Below, piece after piece: positions 9,227-21,089 of a DNA stretch of 64,000 nt (position 1 is its first letter; every line of letters starts with the position of its first letter). The notes under the pieces were generated by a model, which was not told where the DNA came from, did no database searches, and saw nothing but the letters and a program-made list of their open reading frames with translations. The stretch is from JAHEEL01 sp964581295 (lineage in GTDB: Bacteria > Actinomycetota > Acidimicrobiia > Spongiisociales > UBA5794): positions 1 through 64,000 of the forward strand of contig CAZONX010000001.1 in assembly GCA_964581295.1 (NCBI GenBank). The letters are read 5' to 3'. Both the position numbers and the translations under genes were made by a program.

Positions 9227-10503
9227 TGATCCGGGCGCATGAGCGTCGCTTCGCGACCGGGGCCCACCCCCACGGACGAAACGCGAACGCCGCACAGTTC
9301 CTCGACGTGCTCGACGTAACGGCGTGCCGCGTCCGGCAGGCCGTCGTAGGACGTGACCTTCGAGATGTCGACGTTCCAGCCCTCGAGCTCTTCGTAGATC
9401 GGCGTGCAGTGATAGAGCACGGATTGCTGACGCGGGAACTCGTCGTATCGCGTGCCGTCCGACTCGTAGGCGATCGCGATCTTGATCGGATCGAAGTGGG
9501 ACAGGATGTCGAGCTTCGTAAGGGCGATCTCGGTGAGTCCGTTGACCCGCGCCGAGTAGCGCAGTGCCACGGCATCGAGCCAGCCACACCGGCGTCGACG
9601 GCCGGTGACCACGCCGTACTCGCCACCGATGTCGATCATGCGGTCGCCGGTCTCGTCGAGGAGTTCGGTCGGGAACGGTCCGGTTCCGACTCGCGTGATG
9701 TAGGCCTTCGCCACGCCGATTACTCGGTCGATGTCGCGCGGGCCGATCCCAGAACCGGTCGCGGCGCCACCCGCCGTGGGGTTCGACGACGTCACGAACG
9801 GGTAGGTCCCGTGATCGATGTCGAGCAGCGTTCCTTGCGCCCCCTCAAACAGCACGTTCTTGCCGCCGTGGATCGCTTCCCAGACCAGAAGGGACGTGTC
9901 GGTGATGTGGCCCTCGAGGCGTGACGCGTAGACGAGGTACTCCTCGTAGATCTCGTCGACATCGAGCGGCAGCTGGTTGTAGACCTTGGTGAGTTGCCGG
10001 TTCTTGTCCTTGAGGGCGACCTCGAGCTTCGTGCGGAAGATCTTCGGGTCCAAAAGGTCCTGCATGCGGATGCCAAAGCGGGAGAACTTGTCCATGTAGC
10101 ACGGGCCGATGCCGCGCTTGGTGGTGCCGATCTGCTGCTCGCCGAGATAGCGCTCGAGAACGGCGTCCATCTTGCGGTGATAGGGCATGATCACGTGCGC
10201 GTTGCCGGACACTTGCACGCGCGAAGGGTCGATGCCCCGCTCGGTGAGCTCGTCCATTTCGCGCAACAAGACGGCCGGGTCCACGACGGTTCCGTTTCCG
10301 ATGACCGGTGTGACTTGGGGGTAGAGGACTCCCGAGGGGATGAGGCTCAGTGCGAATCGCTCGCCTTCGACCACGATCGTGTGCCCGGCGTTGTTCCCTC
10401 CCTGGTAGCGCACTACCACATCGGCATTTCGGGAGTAGAGATCGGTGATCTTCCCTTTGCCTTCGTCGCCCCACTGGGAGCCAAGGATCACCGTCGCTGT
10501 CAT
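9223..10503 (-). CDS. purA: adenylosuccinate synthetase
   Basis: 426 aa, GTP-dependent joining of IMP and aspartate, the first committed AMP step. The N-terminal GSQWGDEGKGK P-loop, the GNNAGHT motif and VTGRRRRCGWLD are diagnostic. Start MTATVILGSQWG with ATG at 10503 and ggaggag just upstream. The next gene, purB, overlaps by 4 bp, so the two AMP-branch steps are coupled. A 17-bp dyad (10532-10548) lies about 30 bp upstream. Confidence 0.97.
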
Positions 10504-10531
10504 GTGGTCTCCTCCACTGGTGAGAGCCGAT

Positions 10532-10548
10532 TCTACCGGCCCGGTAGA
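10532..10548. promoter_or_regulatory. dyad TCTACCGG-C-CCGGTAGA upstream of purA
   Basis: Perfect 8-bp arms around one base, 29-45 bp before the purA start, in the 143-bp divergent region with the YjbQ gene. It could be an operator for a dimeric regulator or a leader hairpin. No regulator is linked. Confidence 0.4.
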
Positions 10549-10598
10549 GCAGGCCGTAGCCCACCCGAAATGGCGTGGCAGGTTCGGTGAGGCCCCGG

Positions 10599-10604
10599 TA
10601 TCCT
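10599..10604 (+). promoter_or_regulatory. candidate -10 element TATCCT (GGTANNNT type) for YjbQ gene
   Basis: CGGTATCCT lies about 42 bp before the ATG. The same GGTANNNT arrangement precedes several other plus-strand genes in the window. No convincing -35 box is visible. Confidence 0.35.
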
Positions 10605-10646
10605 TGCGTGGCCGTTAGGGTCTCGTCGTCGATTCACAAGGACATC

Positions 10647-11171
10647 ATGGACGAGCGTATCGCCATTCGAAAAGCCACCCTCGATCCCATCGGTACGCCC
10701 GTCGTGCTTGCCGCCAGTGAGTCGCCTGCCATCCGCACCGAGGCCATGCACTTCCACACCACGGCGTCAGAGGAGTTCTGGGACTTCACCGACATCGTGC
10801 GCGACGTCGTGAAGCGCTCGATGGTGGGCCACGGCCAGGTCACGGTGTATACCCCGCACACCACCACGTCGATCGTCATCAACGAGTCCGAGACCGGCTT
10901 CCTCAACGATTTCCGCAAGGCCATCGACCGCGCCGTGCCGGTCGACGCCTACTACGAGCACGACGACCACGACGTGCGCACTGAGAACATGCAGGAAGAC
11001 GAGTTCATCAACGGCCACGCTCATGTGCGCCAGCTGCTCGTCGGTCAGCCGTCGGTGACGATCCCAATCGTGGACGGCGAAGTCCTTCTCGGTCAGTGGC
11101 AGCGGGTGCTCTACGCGGAGTTCGACCAGCCGAGAGAGCGGCGCATCTTCTTCCACGCCCAGGGAATCTGA
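10647..11171 (+). CDS. YjbQ/UPF0047 family protein
   Basis: 174 aa, of which the last ~130 are the conserved YjbQ fold. Visible signatures: TPHTTTSIVINE, the acidic HDDHDVRTENMQED segment, GHAHVRQLLVG, and the C-terminal LGQWQRVLYAEFDQPRERR. The family has been linked to weak thiamine-phosphate synthase activity in E. coli, but its real role is unsettled. I chose ATG 10647 (AAGGA upstream), which leaves an N-terminal extension of about 35 residues; ATG at a later in-frame Met (MHFHTT) is possible. An ABC ATPase gene begins about 60 bp after. Confidence 0.8.
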   Translation: MDERIAIRKATLDPIGTPVVLAASESPAIRTEAMHFHTTASEEFWDFTDIVRDVVKRSMVGHGQVTVYTPHTTTSIVINESETGFLNDFRKAIDRAVPVDAYYEHDDHDVRTENMQEDEFINGHAHVRQLLVGQPSVTIPIVDGEVLLGQWQRVLYAEFDQPRERRIFFHAQGI

Positions 11172-11227
11172 TCCAACCTCGCAGCGACCCCGCGGATCCG
11201 GCGCTAGCCGACAGCGTCGACATCATT

Positions 11228-11944
11228 GTGTGCCGCGATGTTACGAAGTCGTTTGGTGACATCCCTGCGCTGCGAGGTGTGACGACCACCGTTGCCGAGA
11301 GCGAAGTGGTGGTGATCATCGGACCATCGGGATCGGGCAAATCGACCTTCATCCGCTGCATCAACCGCCTTGAAGCCCACGACGGCGGCACCATCACGGT
11401 CCACGGCATCGAGCTGACCGGGGACGTCGCCAACGTCGAGCAGATCCGGTCCGAGGTCGGCATGGTGTTTCAACAGTCCAACCTGTTCCCGGAACTCACG
11501 GTTCTCGAGAACGTCACTCTCGCACCTCAGCAAGTGCGGGGGGTCGAAAAGGAAGAGGCCGACGAATCGGGGATGGCGGTGCTCGAGCGTTTCGGCATCG
11601 CGGATCTCGCCGACCGGTTCCCGGATCAGCTCTCCGGTGGACAGCAACAGCGGGTTGCCATTGCGCGATCGCTCGCGATGAAGCCCAAGATCATGCTGTT
11701 CGACGAGCCGACCTCGGCGCTCGACCCCGAGATGATCCTCGAGGTGCTCGACGTGATGAAGGAGTTGGCGAATTCCGGCATGACGATGCTGGTGGTCACC
11801 CACGAGATGGGGTTTGCCCGAGAAGTGGCCGACCGGATCCTGTTCTTCGACGAGGGTGTGGTCCTCGAATCAGGTACGCCTGAGCACTTCTTCGCGGACC
11901 CGCAGCACGAAAGAACGAAGCTGTTTCTGAGCCAGATCCTCTGA
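11228..11944 (+). CDS. amino-acid-type ABC transporter ATP-binding protein (GlnQ family)
   Basis: About 238 aa ATPase subunit of polar amino-acid importers. Walker A is GPSGSGKST, the Q-loop region is VFQQSNLFPELTVLENV, the signature is LSGGQQQR, Walker B is IMLFDEPTSALDPE, and the switch His is in VVTHEMGFA. The start is uncertain. GTG 11228 leaves CRDVTKSFGD as the N-terminus, a little short; an in-frame GTG at 11096 inside the YjbQ gene is the alternative. No permease or binding protein lies nearby, so it is an orphan ATPase that must pair with distant subunits. serC follows 40 bp later. Confidence 0.85.
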   Translation: MCRDVTKSFGDIPALRGVTTTVAESEVVVIIGPSGSGKSTFIRCINRLEAHDGGTITVHGIELTGDVANVEQIRSEVGMVFQQSNLFPELTVLENVTLAPQQVRGVEKEEADESGMAVLERFGIADLADRFPDQLSGGQQQRVAIARSLAMKPKIMLFDEPTSALDPEMILEVLDVMKELANSGMTMLVVTHEMGFAREVADRILFFDEGVVLESGTPEHFFADPQHERTKLFLSQIL

Positions 11945-11949
11945 CCCGG

Positions 11950-11955
11950 TAGTGT
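11950..11955 (+). promoter_or_regulatory. candidate -10 element TAGTGT upstream of serC
   Basis: CGGTAGTGT lies 29 bp before the chosen serC ATG and just after the ABC ATPase stop, matching the GGTANNNT pattern seen before other genes here. Confidence 0.35.
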
Positions 11956-11984
11956 CCGATCACCATGCCAGACGAGGTCGCCCC

Positions 11985-13064
11985 ATGAGGGTCGTCAACT
12001 TCAACGCCGGGCCGAGCACATTGCCCCCCGCCGTGTTGGAAGAGGTGCGTGACGAGATTGTCGAGTTCGGCGACTCGGGGATGTCGATGATCGAGATGAG
12101 CCACCGCTCCGAGGACTACGAAGCGGTTCATTCCGGGGCGGTGCGTCTGATTCGCCGGCTATTCGCCGTGCCCGACGACTTCGACGTGCTGTTCGTCCAG
12201 GGCGGAGCGACGATGCAGTTCGGGATGCTGGCGATGAACCTGCTGAGCGATGGCTCGAAGGGCGGCTACGTCGACACGGGTGCGTGGGCTTCGAAGGCCC
12301 TTGCGGATGGGGCCCACCACGGGGATGTCTACACCGCATGGAGCGGCCGTGCCGGCGGGTATGTCCGGGTTCCGGTTTCGTCCGAGGTCGAGATTCAGAC
12401 CGACACGCGCTACGTCCACCTCACGAGCAACGAGACCATCGGTGGTGTGCAGTATCGAATGTGGCCGGATGTCGGCGTCCCGCTCGTGGCGGACATGTCG
12501 TCGGATCTCATGAGCCGCCCGATCCCGTGGGAACGATTCGATGTCGTCTACGGCGGTGTCCAGAAGAACCTGGCCCCGGCCGGGCTGGCGCTCGTGTTCA
12601 TCCGAACGAGCGTGCTCGAGCACACGGCGCGCGACCTGGCGTCCTACTTCCGCTACGACGTGCACGCCCGTGCGGGATCGATGTACAACACCCCGCCGGT
12701 GTTCTCGATCTATGTGATGGAGAAGGTACTGCGCTGGATCCGTCATGGAGGCGGTCTCGATGCCATGGAGGCGGTTGCCGATGAGCGAGCCGGGCTGCTG
12801 TACGGAGCGATCGACAACAGCGACGGCTTCTACACCAACCCGGTGGAGCCCGCGAGTCGGTCGCACATGAACGTTGTGTTCCGACTCGCCGACCACGACC
12901 TGGAGTCGGCGTTCATCGATGAGGCCGCCGAGCGCGGTCTGGTCGGACTCAAGGGCCACCGCAGCGTCGGGGGCGTCCGGGCGTCGATCTACAACGCCAT
13001 GCCGATCGCCGGCGTTGAGAGGCTGTGTGAATTGATGGGGGAATTCCGCCGCCGGGTCGCGTGA
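11985..13064 (+). CDS. serC: phosphoserine aminotransferase
   Basis: 359 aa, PLP-dependent conversion of 3-phosphohydroxypyruvate and glutamate to phosphoserine. It starts RVVNFNAGPSTLP, the classical SerC N-terminus; ATG 11985 has GAGGT 7 bp upstream, while a GTG at 11952 adds 11 unlikely residues. Other SerC signatures: SMIEMSHRS, VQGGATMQF, YGGVQKNLAPAG with the PLP Lys, MYNTPPVFSIY, and SHMNVVF. The gene converges with serA, separated by one base, so all three serine-pathway enzymes are clustered here on opposite strands. Confidence 0.96.
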   Translation: MRVVNFNAGPSTLPPAVLEEVRDEIVEFGDSGMSMIEMSHRSEDYEAVHSGAVRLIRRLFAVPDDFDVLFVQGGATMQFGMLAMNLLSDGSKGGYVDTGAWASKALADGAHHGDVYTAWSGRAGGYVRVPVSSEVEIQTDTRYVHLTSNETIGGVQYRMWPDVGVPLVADMSSDLMSRPIPWERFDVVYGGVQKNLAPAGLALVFIRTSVLEHTARDLASYFRYDVHARAGSMYNTPPVFSIYVMEKVLRWIRHGGGLDAMEAVADERAGLLYGAIDNSDGFYTNPVEPASRSHMNVVFRLADHDLESAFIDEAAERGLVGLKGHRSVGGVRASIYNAMPIAGVERLCELMGEFRRRVA

Positions 13065-13065
13065 G

Positions 13066-14655
13066 CTAGAACCGAACCTTCGTGATGCGTTCGATTGGGT
13101 CGGTCGCTGCGAGGGCTTGGAGTGCCTCGTCGGGGACGTCGGAGTCGACGCTGATGAACGACAGCGCACGGCCGCCCGGTGCGGAACGGCCCGTCTTCCA
13201 TGTGGCGATATTGACGCCAAGTTCGCCGAGCGTTGTCCCGACCTTCCCAATGAAGCCGGGCTCATCGTGGCTGACCGTCACGAGGATCGTGTCCTGAGGC
13301 ACGACATCGATCCGATATCCGTCGACTTCGACGATCCGCGGCTCGTCATGGCTGAACAGCGTCGCTGCCACCGTGCGGCTCCCGCCGCTCCACTCGACGC
13401 GGCATGAGATCAGATTCGGGTAGTCAAGGCTGTGTAAACCGGAGGTCTGGGACACGGCGATTCCGCGCTCGCCGGCAACGTGCTGTGCGTTGACGTAGTT
13501 CACCGAGCCGGTGACCACTCGCTCCAGGATGCCCTTGAGGGCCGCGATCGAGACGGGTGCGATGTGCTCGTCGATGTCGTCACCCTCGACAGCGACCTCG
13601 ACCTTGGTGACGGCGCCGAGGGCGAGCTGTGATTGGAGACTGCCCAGGCGTTCTGCCAGTTCGAGATACGGGCGTAGCTCGCTGAGCAGCTGTCCGTCGA
13701 CCACTGGCATGTTCACGGCGTTGCGAAAGTCCGTGCCCTCGAGTGCGTCGATGACTTGGCGGACGATCTGGATGCCGACTTCTCGCTGTGCCTCGTCGGT
13801 GCTCGCCGCGAGGTGCGGGGTGACGACGACGTTGTCCATGTGGAGCAGCGGATTGGATGGATCCGGCGGTTCGTCGGTGAGCACGTCAAGTGCGGCGCCC
13901 GCGACTCGGCCGTCTTCGAGGGCCGCGATCAGTGCCTGCTCGTCGATCAGGCCGCCACGGGCGGCGTTGACGATGCGGACCCCCGGCTTCATTCGTGCGA
14001 TAGCGTCGGCGTCGATCATGTTCCTTGTGTCGTCGGTGAGCGCTGCATGGAGGGTGATGAAGTCGGATTGTTCGAGCAGTTCATCAAGCGACACCTGATC
14101 GACCTTGAGCAGCGCGGCCCGCTCACTGCTCAGATACGGGTCGTGGCAGATGATCTCCATGCCGAAGCCCCGGCATCGTCGTGCCACGCGTTGCCCGACG
14201 CGGCCGAAGCCGATGATGCCGATGGTCTTCGATCGAACCTCGATGCCCTTGAACCGCTCGCGGTCCCACTCACCGCTGCGCAAGCTCGCCGTCGCCTGTG
14301 GCACATTGCGGCACAACGCGAGGAGCAGCGCCATCGTGTGCTCGGTGGTTGCCACCGTGTTGGCGCCGGGCGTATTCATCACGATCACCCCCCGCGCACT
14401 CGCCGCCGGGACATCGATGTTGTCGACGCCGGCACCGGCTCGGCCAATGACCTGCAGCCGTTCGCCCGCCGCGATGACCGCTTCGGTGACCTGAGCGCTG
14501 CTGCGGATGATCAGGCCGTCGTACCCAATGATGCGCTCCGCCAGCGCGTCAGGACTCATCCCCTTCTCCACGACAAAGTCGACGTCCGGGTGGGCGTTGA
14601 GCAGGTCGACGGCTTCCTGCGAGAGGTCATCGGTTGCGAGTACCCGGTATGTCAT
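13066..14655 (-). CDS. serA: D-3-phosphoglycerate dehydrogenase, long (ASB+ACT) form
   Basis: 529 aa, NAD-dependent oxidation of 3-phosphoglycerate, the first committed step to serine. Domains in order: substrate-binding, a Rossmann domain with GIIGFGRVGQRVARR, the dehydrogenase signature VNAARGGLIDE, a catalytic His in VTPHLAAST, then an intervening domain (about 320-450) and a C-terminal ACT domain (from about 455) that usually gives serine feedback, as in mycobacteria. The ATG overlaps the serB stop in ATGA. It is tail-to-tail with serC with a single intervening base, leaving no room for separate terminators. Confidence 0.97.
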   Translation of the reverse strand: MTYRVLATDDLSQEAVDLLNAHPDVDFVVEKGMSPDALAERIIGYDGLIIRSSAQVTEAVIAAGERLQVIGRAGAGVDNIDVPAASARGVIVMNTPGANTVATTEHTMALLLALCRNVPQATASLRSGEWDRERFKGIEVRSKTIGIIGFGRVGQRVARRCRGFGMEIICHDPYLSSERAALLKVDQVSLDELLEQSDFITLHAALTDDTRNMIDADAIARMKPGVRIVNAARGGLIDEQALIAALEDGRVAGAALDVLTDEPPDPSNPLLHMDNVVVTPHLAASTDEAQREVGIQIVRQVIDALEGTDFRNAVNMPVVDGQLLSELRPYLELAERLGSLQSQLALGAVTKVEVAVEGDDIDEHIAPVSIAALKGILERVVTGSVNYVNAQHVAGERGIAVSQTSGLHSLDYPNLISCRVEWSGGSRTVAATLFSHDEPRIVEVDGYRIDVVPQDTILVTVSHDEPGFIGKVGTTLGELGVNIATWKTGRSAPGGRALSFISVDSDVPDEALQALAATDPIERITKVRF

Positions 14656-15446
14656 GGCGTCGTGCCCCTTTTGATGATGAGTTCTCCGTCGCGGATTCTG
14701 GTCCCGGCGTCGTCGATCAGCGAGACATACGACGTGGTGCTGAGTGCTTCTTGTTCGGACGCCGTCAGGGCGAGACCGAGCAGCGGCGAAAGGGCGGGCC
14801 CCGTGATCAGGACGTCGGCAGCGGCGACGACGGCTGGGCGCTGTGCGACGCCGGTGAATCCGACGAAGCAGGTGACCTCCCCGGCGGCCACGAGATCGCT
14901 GGAGCCATCGCCGATCAGCAACGAACGCCCCGGCCGATCTTGAAGCAACTCGCGCACCACCGTCGTCTTGCCGTCGGCCGTGGTGAGGGGGCTGGGTTCA
15001 ACCCCCGCATACCGGTCGACCAACGCCTCGTCAGGTGCATAGCGGATGCCGACCGCGCGAATGTGGTCCTCCGGGACGCCCAACCAGGCACCGAAAGGCC
15101 CGACGGCGTCGACGAGACCACCCGACACGATGAACACCTGCTTGCCGACTGCGCACAACGCTCCGATCACGGCCGGCGCATCGGCTACGACGTGGTGTCG
15201 GTAGCGGTCCGCGATCGACGCGACGTCGCTCAGCGACGGGTTCAGCATCTCGAGCCTTCGGACGTAGACATCGTCGAGCGCGAGGTCACCGTTCATGGCG
15301 GCATCAGTGAGCGACGCGATCTCTTGGTATCGACCGCTCAAGCGGGCGAGTTCGTCGATGCCTTCGATGGTTGTCAGCGTGCTGTCGCAATCAAAGATGA
15401 CGGTGTCGAAGCCGGACTGGTACTCGGGGATCGCTGCGGTGTCCAT
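14652..15446 (-). CDS. serB: phosphoserine phosphatase-like HAD hydrolase
   Basis: 264 aa. HAD motif I is FDCDSTLT with IEGIDELA following, as in SerB; motif II is VSGGL and motif III/IV is GDGSSD. Dephosphorylation of phosphoserine, the last serine step, is supported by the ATGA coupling to serA and proximity of serC. ATG 15446 has GGAGG 9 bp upstream. About 55 C-terminal residues beyond the HAD core are of unknown role. Sequence alone cannot exclude another phosphomonoester, but context is strong. Confidence 0.88.
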   Translation of the reverse strand: MDTAAIPEYQSGFDTVIFDCDSTLTTIEGIDELARLSGRYQEIASLTDAAMNGDLALDDVYVRRLEMLNPSLSDVASIADRYRHHVVADAPAVIGALCAVGKQVFIVSGGLVDAVGPFGAWLGVPEDHIRAVGIRYAPDEALVDRYAGVEPSPLTTADGKTTVVRELLQDRPGRSLLIGDGSSDLVAAGEVTCFVGFTGVAQRPAVVAAADVLITGPALSPLLGLALTASEQEALSTTSYVSLIDDAGTRIRDGELIIKRGTTP

Positions 15447-15462
15447 TGCGGTCGGCCTCCGT

Positions 15463-18210
<2,748 letters not shown>

Positions 18211-18259
18211 CCGGGCCGCTGGACGTCAATGCGGCGACGAGGTCGGCCGCCGGGTGCGA

Positions 18260-19572
18260 TCAGCTGATTGCACCACCCAGGTCGTCCCAGCGATCGCCCT
18301 CGGCAAGGTCGATAATCGTCATTGCCATGGCCAAGGCGCCGTCGGTGATCGCGGCTTCTCCGGACGGAGTCAGCGTGTGGGCCGCGAACTCCTTCTGATG
18401 GTTGACCGCGGGCGCTGCCTTGATATCGAGCATTGGGTGGATCGTCGGCACTTCGTATGACACGTTCGCCATGTCGGTCGAGCCGGTCGCGGCAGGGTCG
18501 TATTCGCTCCCGCGGTGCATCGGCCGACCCACGACTTCGGAGTTCTCCGCGTAGATGTCGGCCAAAACCGGGTCCACGACCATGTCGGTGTAGGCGTGAC
18601 CGCGAGGCTTGACCTCGAACGTGCAGCCGGTGGCGATCGNNNNNNNNNNNNNNNNNNNNNNNNNNNNNNNNNNNNNNNNNNNNNNNNNNNNNNNNNNNNN
18701 NNNNNNNNNNNNNNNNNNNNNNNNNNNNNNNNNNNNNNNTCGGTGTAGGCGTGACCGCGAGGCTTGACCTCGAACGTGCAGCCGGTGGCGATCGCTGCAC
18801 CCTCGAACGAGGCGAGGACCCTGGTGTACAGCTCATCGAGACGGTCCTTGGTGAACGCCCGCACGTACCAAGACATCGATGTGAACGCCGGAATCACATT
18901 GGGCACGTCACCGCCATGGGTGAATACGCCGTGGATCTTGTCGGTTGGATAGATCGCCTGCCGGAGGGTGGAGATGTTCACGTAGGACTGCACGGCGGCA
19001 TCGAGTGCGTTGATCCCAACTTGCGGTTTGAACGCGGCGTGCGACTCCTTGCCGTGGAACTCGACGTCGAACTGTGCCACCGCGAGGAAGTTCTTGTCGA
19101 CGACATCATCGTTCGCCGGGTGAACCATCATTGCCGCGGCGGCGTCGCTGAACGCGCCGGCGTTGATGAGATCGATCTTGCCGCCGTAGGCCTCCTCGGC
19201 CGGGGTGCCGAGCACCGTTACGCGAATGCCGAGCTCGTCGGCAAGGGGAGCCACGGCGATGCCGGCTCCGATCGCGGCCGTGGCGATCACGTTGTGGCCG
19301 CAGGCGTGGCCAACCTCGGGGAGGGCGTCGATTTCGCAGCAGATCACCACCTCGGGACCTGAAGTGCCGACCCGGGCTGCGAACGCGGTGTCGAGGCCGT
19401 AGGCCGGATACTCGACGTCGAAGCCCTTGCTCGAGAGATACTCGACCAGCTTCGCCGATGTCTCGTACTCCTCGTACGCGATCTCTGGATGATCGTACAT
19501 CCAGCGCGAGAGATCACGCAGCTCGTGCTCGACCTGCCCAAATGTCTCGCGTGCCGTGTCCTTGGCGTTCAC
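18260..19572 (-). CDS. M20 family amidohydrolase (AbgB-like), interrupted by a false assembly gap
   Basis: The annotated span contains 100 Ns and a 55-bp duplicate. Removing both (155 bp) restores one frame of 385 aa. Visible M20 features: CCEIDALPEVGHACGHN with metal ligands, GTPAEEAYGGK with the catalytic Glu, the dimerisation segment FHGKESHAAFKPQVGINALDA written here only as landmarks, and a C-terminal GSTDMANVSYEVPTIHP. The pattern resembles p-aminobenzoyl-glutamate hydrolase subunit B and related amidases. Probably a zinc-dependent cytosolic amide hydrolase; substrate unknown. It starts MNAKDTARE at 19572. Not a pseudogene in my reading. Confidence 0.85.
18585..18794. other. assembly artefact: 55-bp duplication flanking 100 Ns
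   Basis: 18585-18639 and 18740-18794 are identical over 55 bases, with 18640-18739 all N. This is what results when two contigs overlapping by one k-mer are scaffolded with a fixed-size gap. Collapsing the overlap restores the M20 reading frame, so no sequence is missing here. Confidence 0.92.
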
Positions 19573-19651
19573 ATCCGCTCCGATTCTCGTTGTGGGTTAT
19601 GTGTCGCGGCCCCGTCTCGATCGCACACGACGCATCGTCGCGGTCGGTCCG

Positions 19652-19690
19652 GCTGATAGCTGGCAGCTGGCAGCTATCAGCTATCAGCTG
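19652..19690. repeat. heptad-repeat hairpin (AGCTGGC/AGCTATC units)
   Basis: Units of seven bases (agctggc twice, then agctatc twice) form a dyad: GCTGATAGCTG (19652-19662) pairs with CAGCTATCAGC (19671-19681). It lies in the 228-bp divergent gap between the M20 gene and the AhpD-like gene. The 7-bp period matches the AAGTAGC elements elsewhere in the window although the unit differs. Confidence 0.6.
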
Positions 19691-19773
19691 AAAGGAGGCT
19701 ACTCGGCGTGGATCGCGCGGCCGCCGGTCCGGGATCGTCGGAATGCCGGCGGCTGGCACAGGTTGGAACCTCG

Positions 19774-19779
19774 TAGCAT
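19774..19779 (+). promoter_or_regulatory. candidate -10 element TAGCAT for the AhpD-like gene
   Basis: TAGCAT lies 22 bp before the ATG and is followed by GAGGAGGTG as ribosome-binding site. Same TANNNT type as the motif before the gene at 50220. Confidence 0.4.
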
Positions 19780-19800
19780 TGCTTCAAACGAGGAGGTGTC

Positions 19801-20148
19801 ATGGGCGAATACCAAGACGAAATCAAAAAGATCGCACCAGCGACGCAGGAACTGCGCGAGTTCATCCCCGAGGTGTACGAGGGGTTTGCTACCACCTACC
19901 GAGCGGTCTACCAGGACGGGGCGTTGACAGCCGGGGCCAAGGAACTCATCGCCGTCGGGATCGCCATCTCGAAGGGCTGCCGGGGCTGCATCGCCAGCCA
20001 CACGCGCGGCGCCGCCCGCAAGGGCGTCACAGAGGAACAGATGGCTGAGACCATCGGCGTCGCAATCCAGATGGGTGGCGGGCCGGCTTCGATCTATGGA
20101 CCGCAGGCGTGGGAGTCGTTCAAGGAATTCAAAGAGCGCTACGGATGA
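19801..20148 (+). CDS. carboxymuconolactone decarboxylase / AhpD-like family protein
   Basis: 115 aa, all-helical CMD domain. The SKGCRGCIASHTRGA segment holds the CxxC and downstream His of AhpD-type alkylhydroperoxidases, so a peroxidase or disulfide-relay role is more likely than lactone decarboxylation. Start ATG with GAGGAGGTG upstream. The stop overlaps the lgt start in ATGA, so the two are coupled although functionally unrelated. Substrate unknown. Confidence 0.88.
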   Translation: MGEYQDEIKKIAPATQELREFIPEVYEGFATTYRAVYQDGALTAGAKELIAVGIAISKGCRGCIASHTRGAARKGVTEEQMAETIGVAIQMGGGPASIYGPQAWESFKEFKERYG

Positions 20149-21089
20149 TCCCACTGCTCGCCTCCATCCCATCGCCGGCGCGCAACGTGATCGAGATCGG
20201 TCCGTTGACGATCCACTTCTACGGGATCATGATCGCCATCGGCGTCATCGTCGCCGTGGTTGTGACGCGCCGCCGCTACGAACGCTACGGCGGGAGCGGA
20301 TCGATGGCGGAGCGGGTTGCGATATGGGCCGTTGTCATTGGATTCCTCGGTGCACGTCTCGCCTATGTGTCGACCCACACGGGCGAATTCCTCGATCGAC
20401 CATGGGCAATGTTGTTCATCTGGGAAGGCGGCCTGGCGCTCTACGGCGGGCTCTTCCTGGGCACCGTGACAGTGGTGGTGCTGCTGCACCGATGGCGCGG
20501 CGACGTGTTCGCTTTCGGCGATGCCGTCGCCGTCGGCCTCCCGCTGGCGCAGGTGATCGGGCGAATCGGCAACTACTTCAACCAGGAGTTGTTCGGCACG
20601 CCGTCGGATCTGCCGTGGGCGGTTGAGATCGATCCGGGAATCGCAGCAGCAGCCGGCTACCCCGGATCTACCACATTCCACCCGACGTTCCTCTACGAGT
20701 CGCTGTGGAATCTGTTCATCACCGCTGGCATCATTTTGCTGCTCGAGCGCAGGGGGAAGCTGTTCAAGGGATCGTCGATCGCGATGTACCTGATCCTGTA
20801 CGGCACGGGCCGGTTCCTGATGGAGTTGATGCGCACCGACACGACGTTCCGCTTCCTCGGCCTGAGCCGCAACGGATGGGTCTCGGCCGGCGCCGTACTG
20901 CTCGGCATCGGAGCGCTCTGGTGGATGCAGCGCCGACGCGAGCCGCGCACCCTGGTCGGCCCGCCGGTGTTCATCGCCCCTGGGGCCCAGACGGTGGCGG
21001 CGGACGGTGAGTCCGAGGTCGGCGTTGACGAGTCCACGGCCGACGAATCGGTCGCCGACGAAACCGCCGAGGAATCGCCGCCTACGTGA
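20145..21089 (+). CDS. lgt: prolipoprotein diacylglyceryl transferase
   Basis: 314 aa integral membrane enzyme transferring diacylglyceryl from phosphatidylglycerol to the lipobox Cys of prolipoproteins. Seven or so hydrophobic segments; GARLAYVS, the EGGLALYGG segment, and the Lgt signature GRIGNYFNQELFG are present, followed by HPTFLYESLWN. The start ATG 20145 overlaps the preceding stop. The C-terminal ~45 residues are a hydrophilic acidic tail (repeated DESTADESVADE-like), not part of the catalytic core. Its client lipoproteins in this window include those at 29095 and 42708. Confidence 0.94.
   Translation: MIPLLASIPSPARNVIEIGPLTIHFYGIMIAIGVIVAVVVTRRRYERYGGSGSMAERVAIWAVVIGFLGARLAYVSTHTGEFLDRPWAMLFIWEGGLALYGGLFLGTVTVVVLLHRWRGDVFAFGDAVAVGLPLAQVIGRIGNYFNQELFGTPSDLPWAVEIDPGIAAAAGYPGSTTFHPTFLYESLWNLFITAGIILLLERRGKLFKGSSIAMYLILYGTGRFLMELMRTDTTFRFLGLSRNGWVSAGAVLLGIGALWWMQRRREPRTLVGPPVFIAPGAQTVAADGESEVGVDESTADESVADETAEESPPT

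Noticed and set aside
18260..19572. pseudogene call for the M20 gene
   Set aside because: The break is caused by Ns and a 55-bp overlap. Collapsing it restores the frame exactly (1158 nt).
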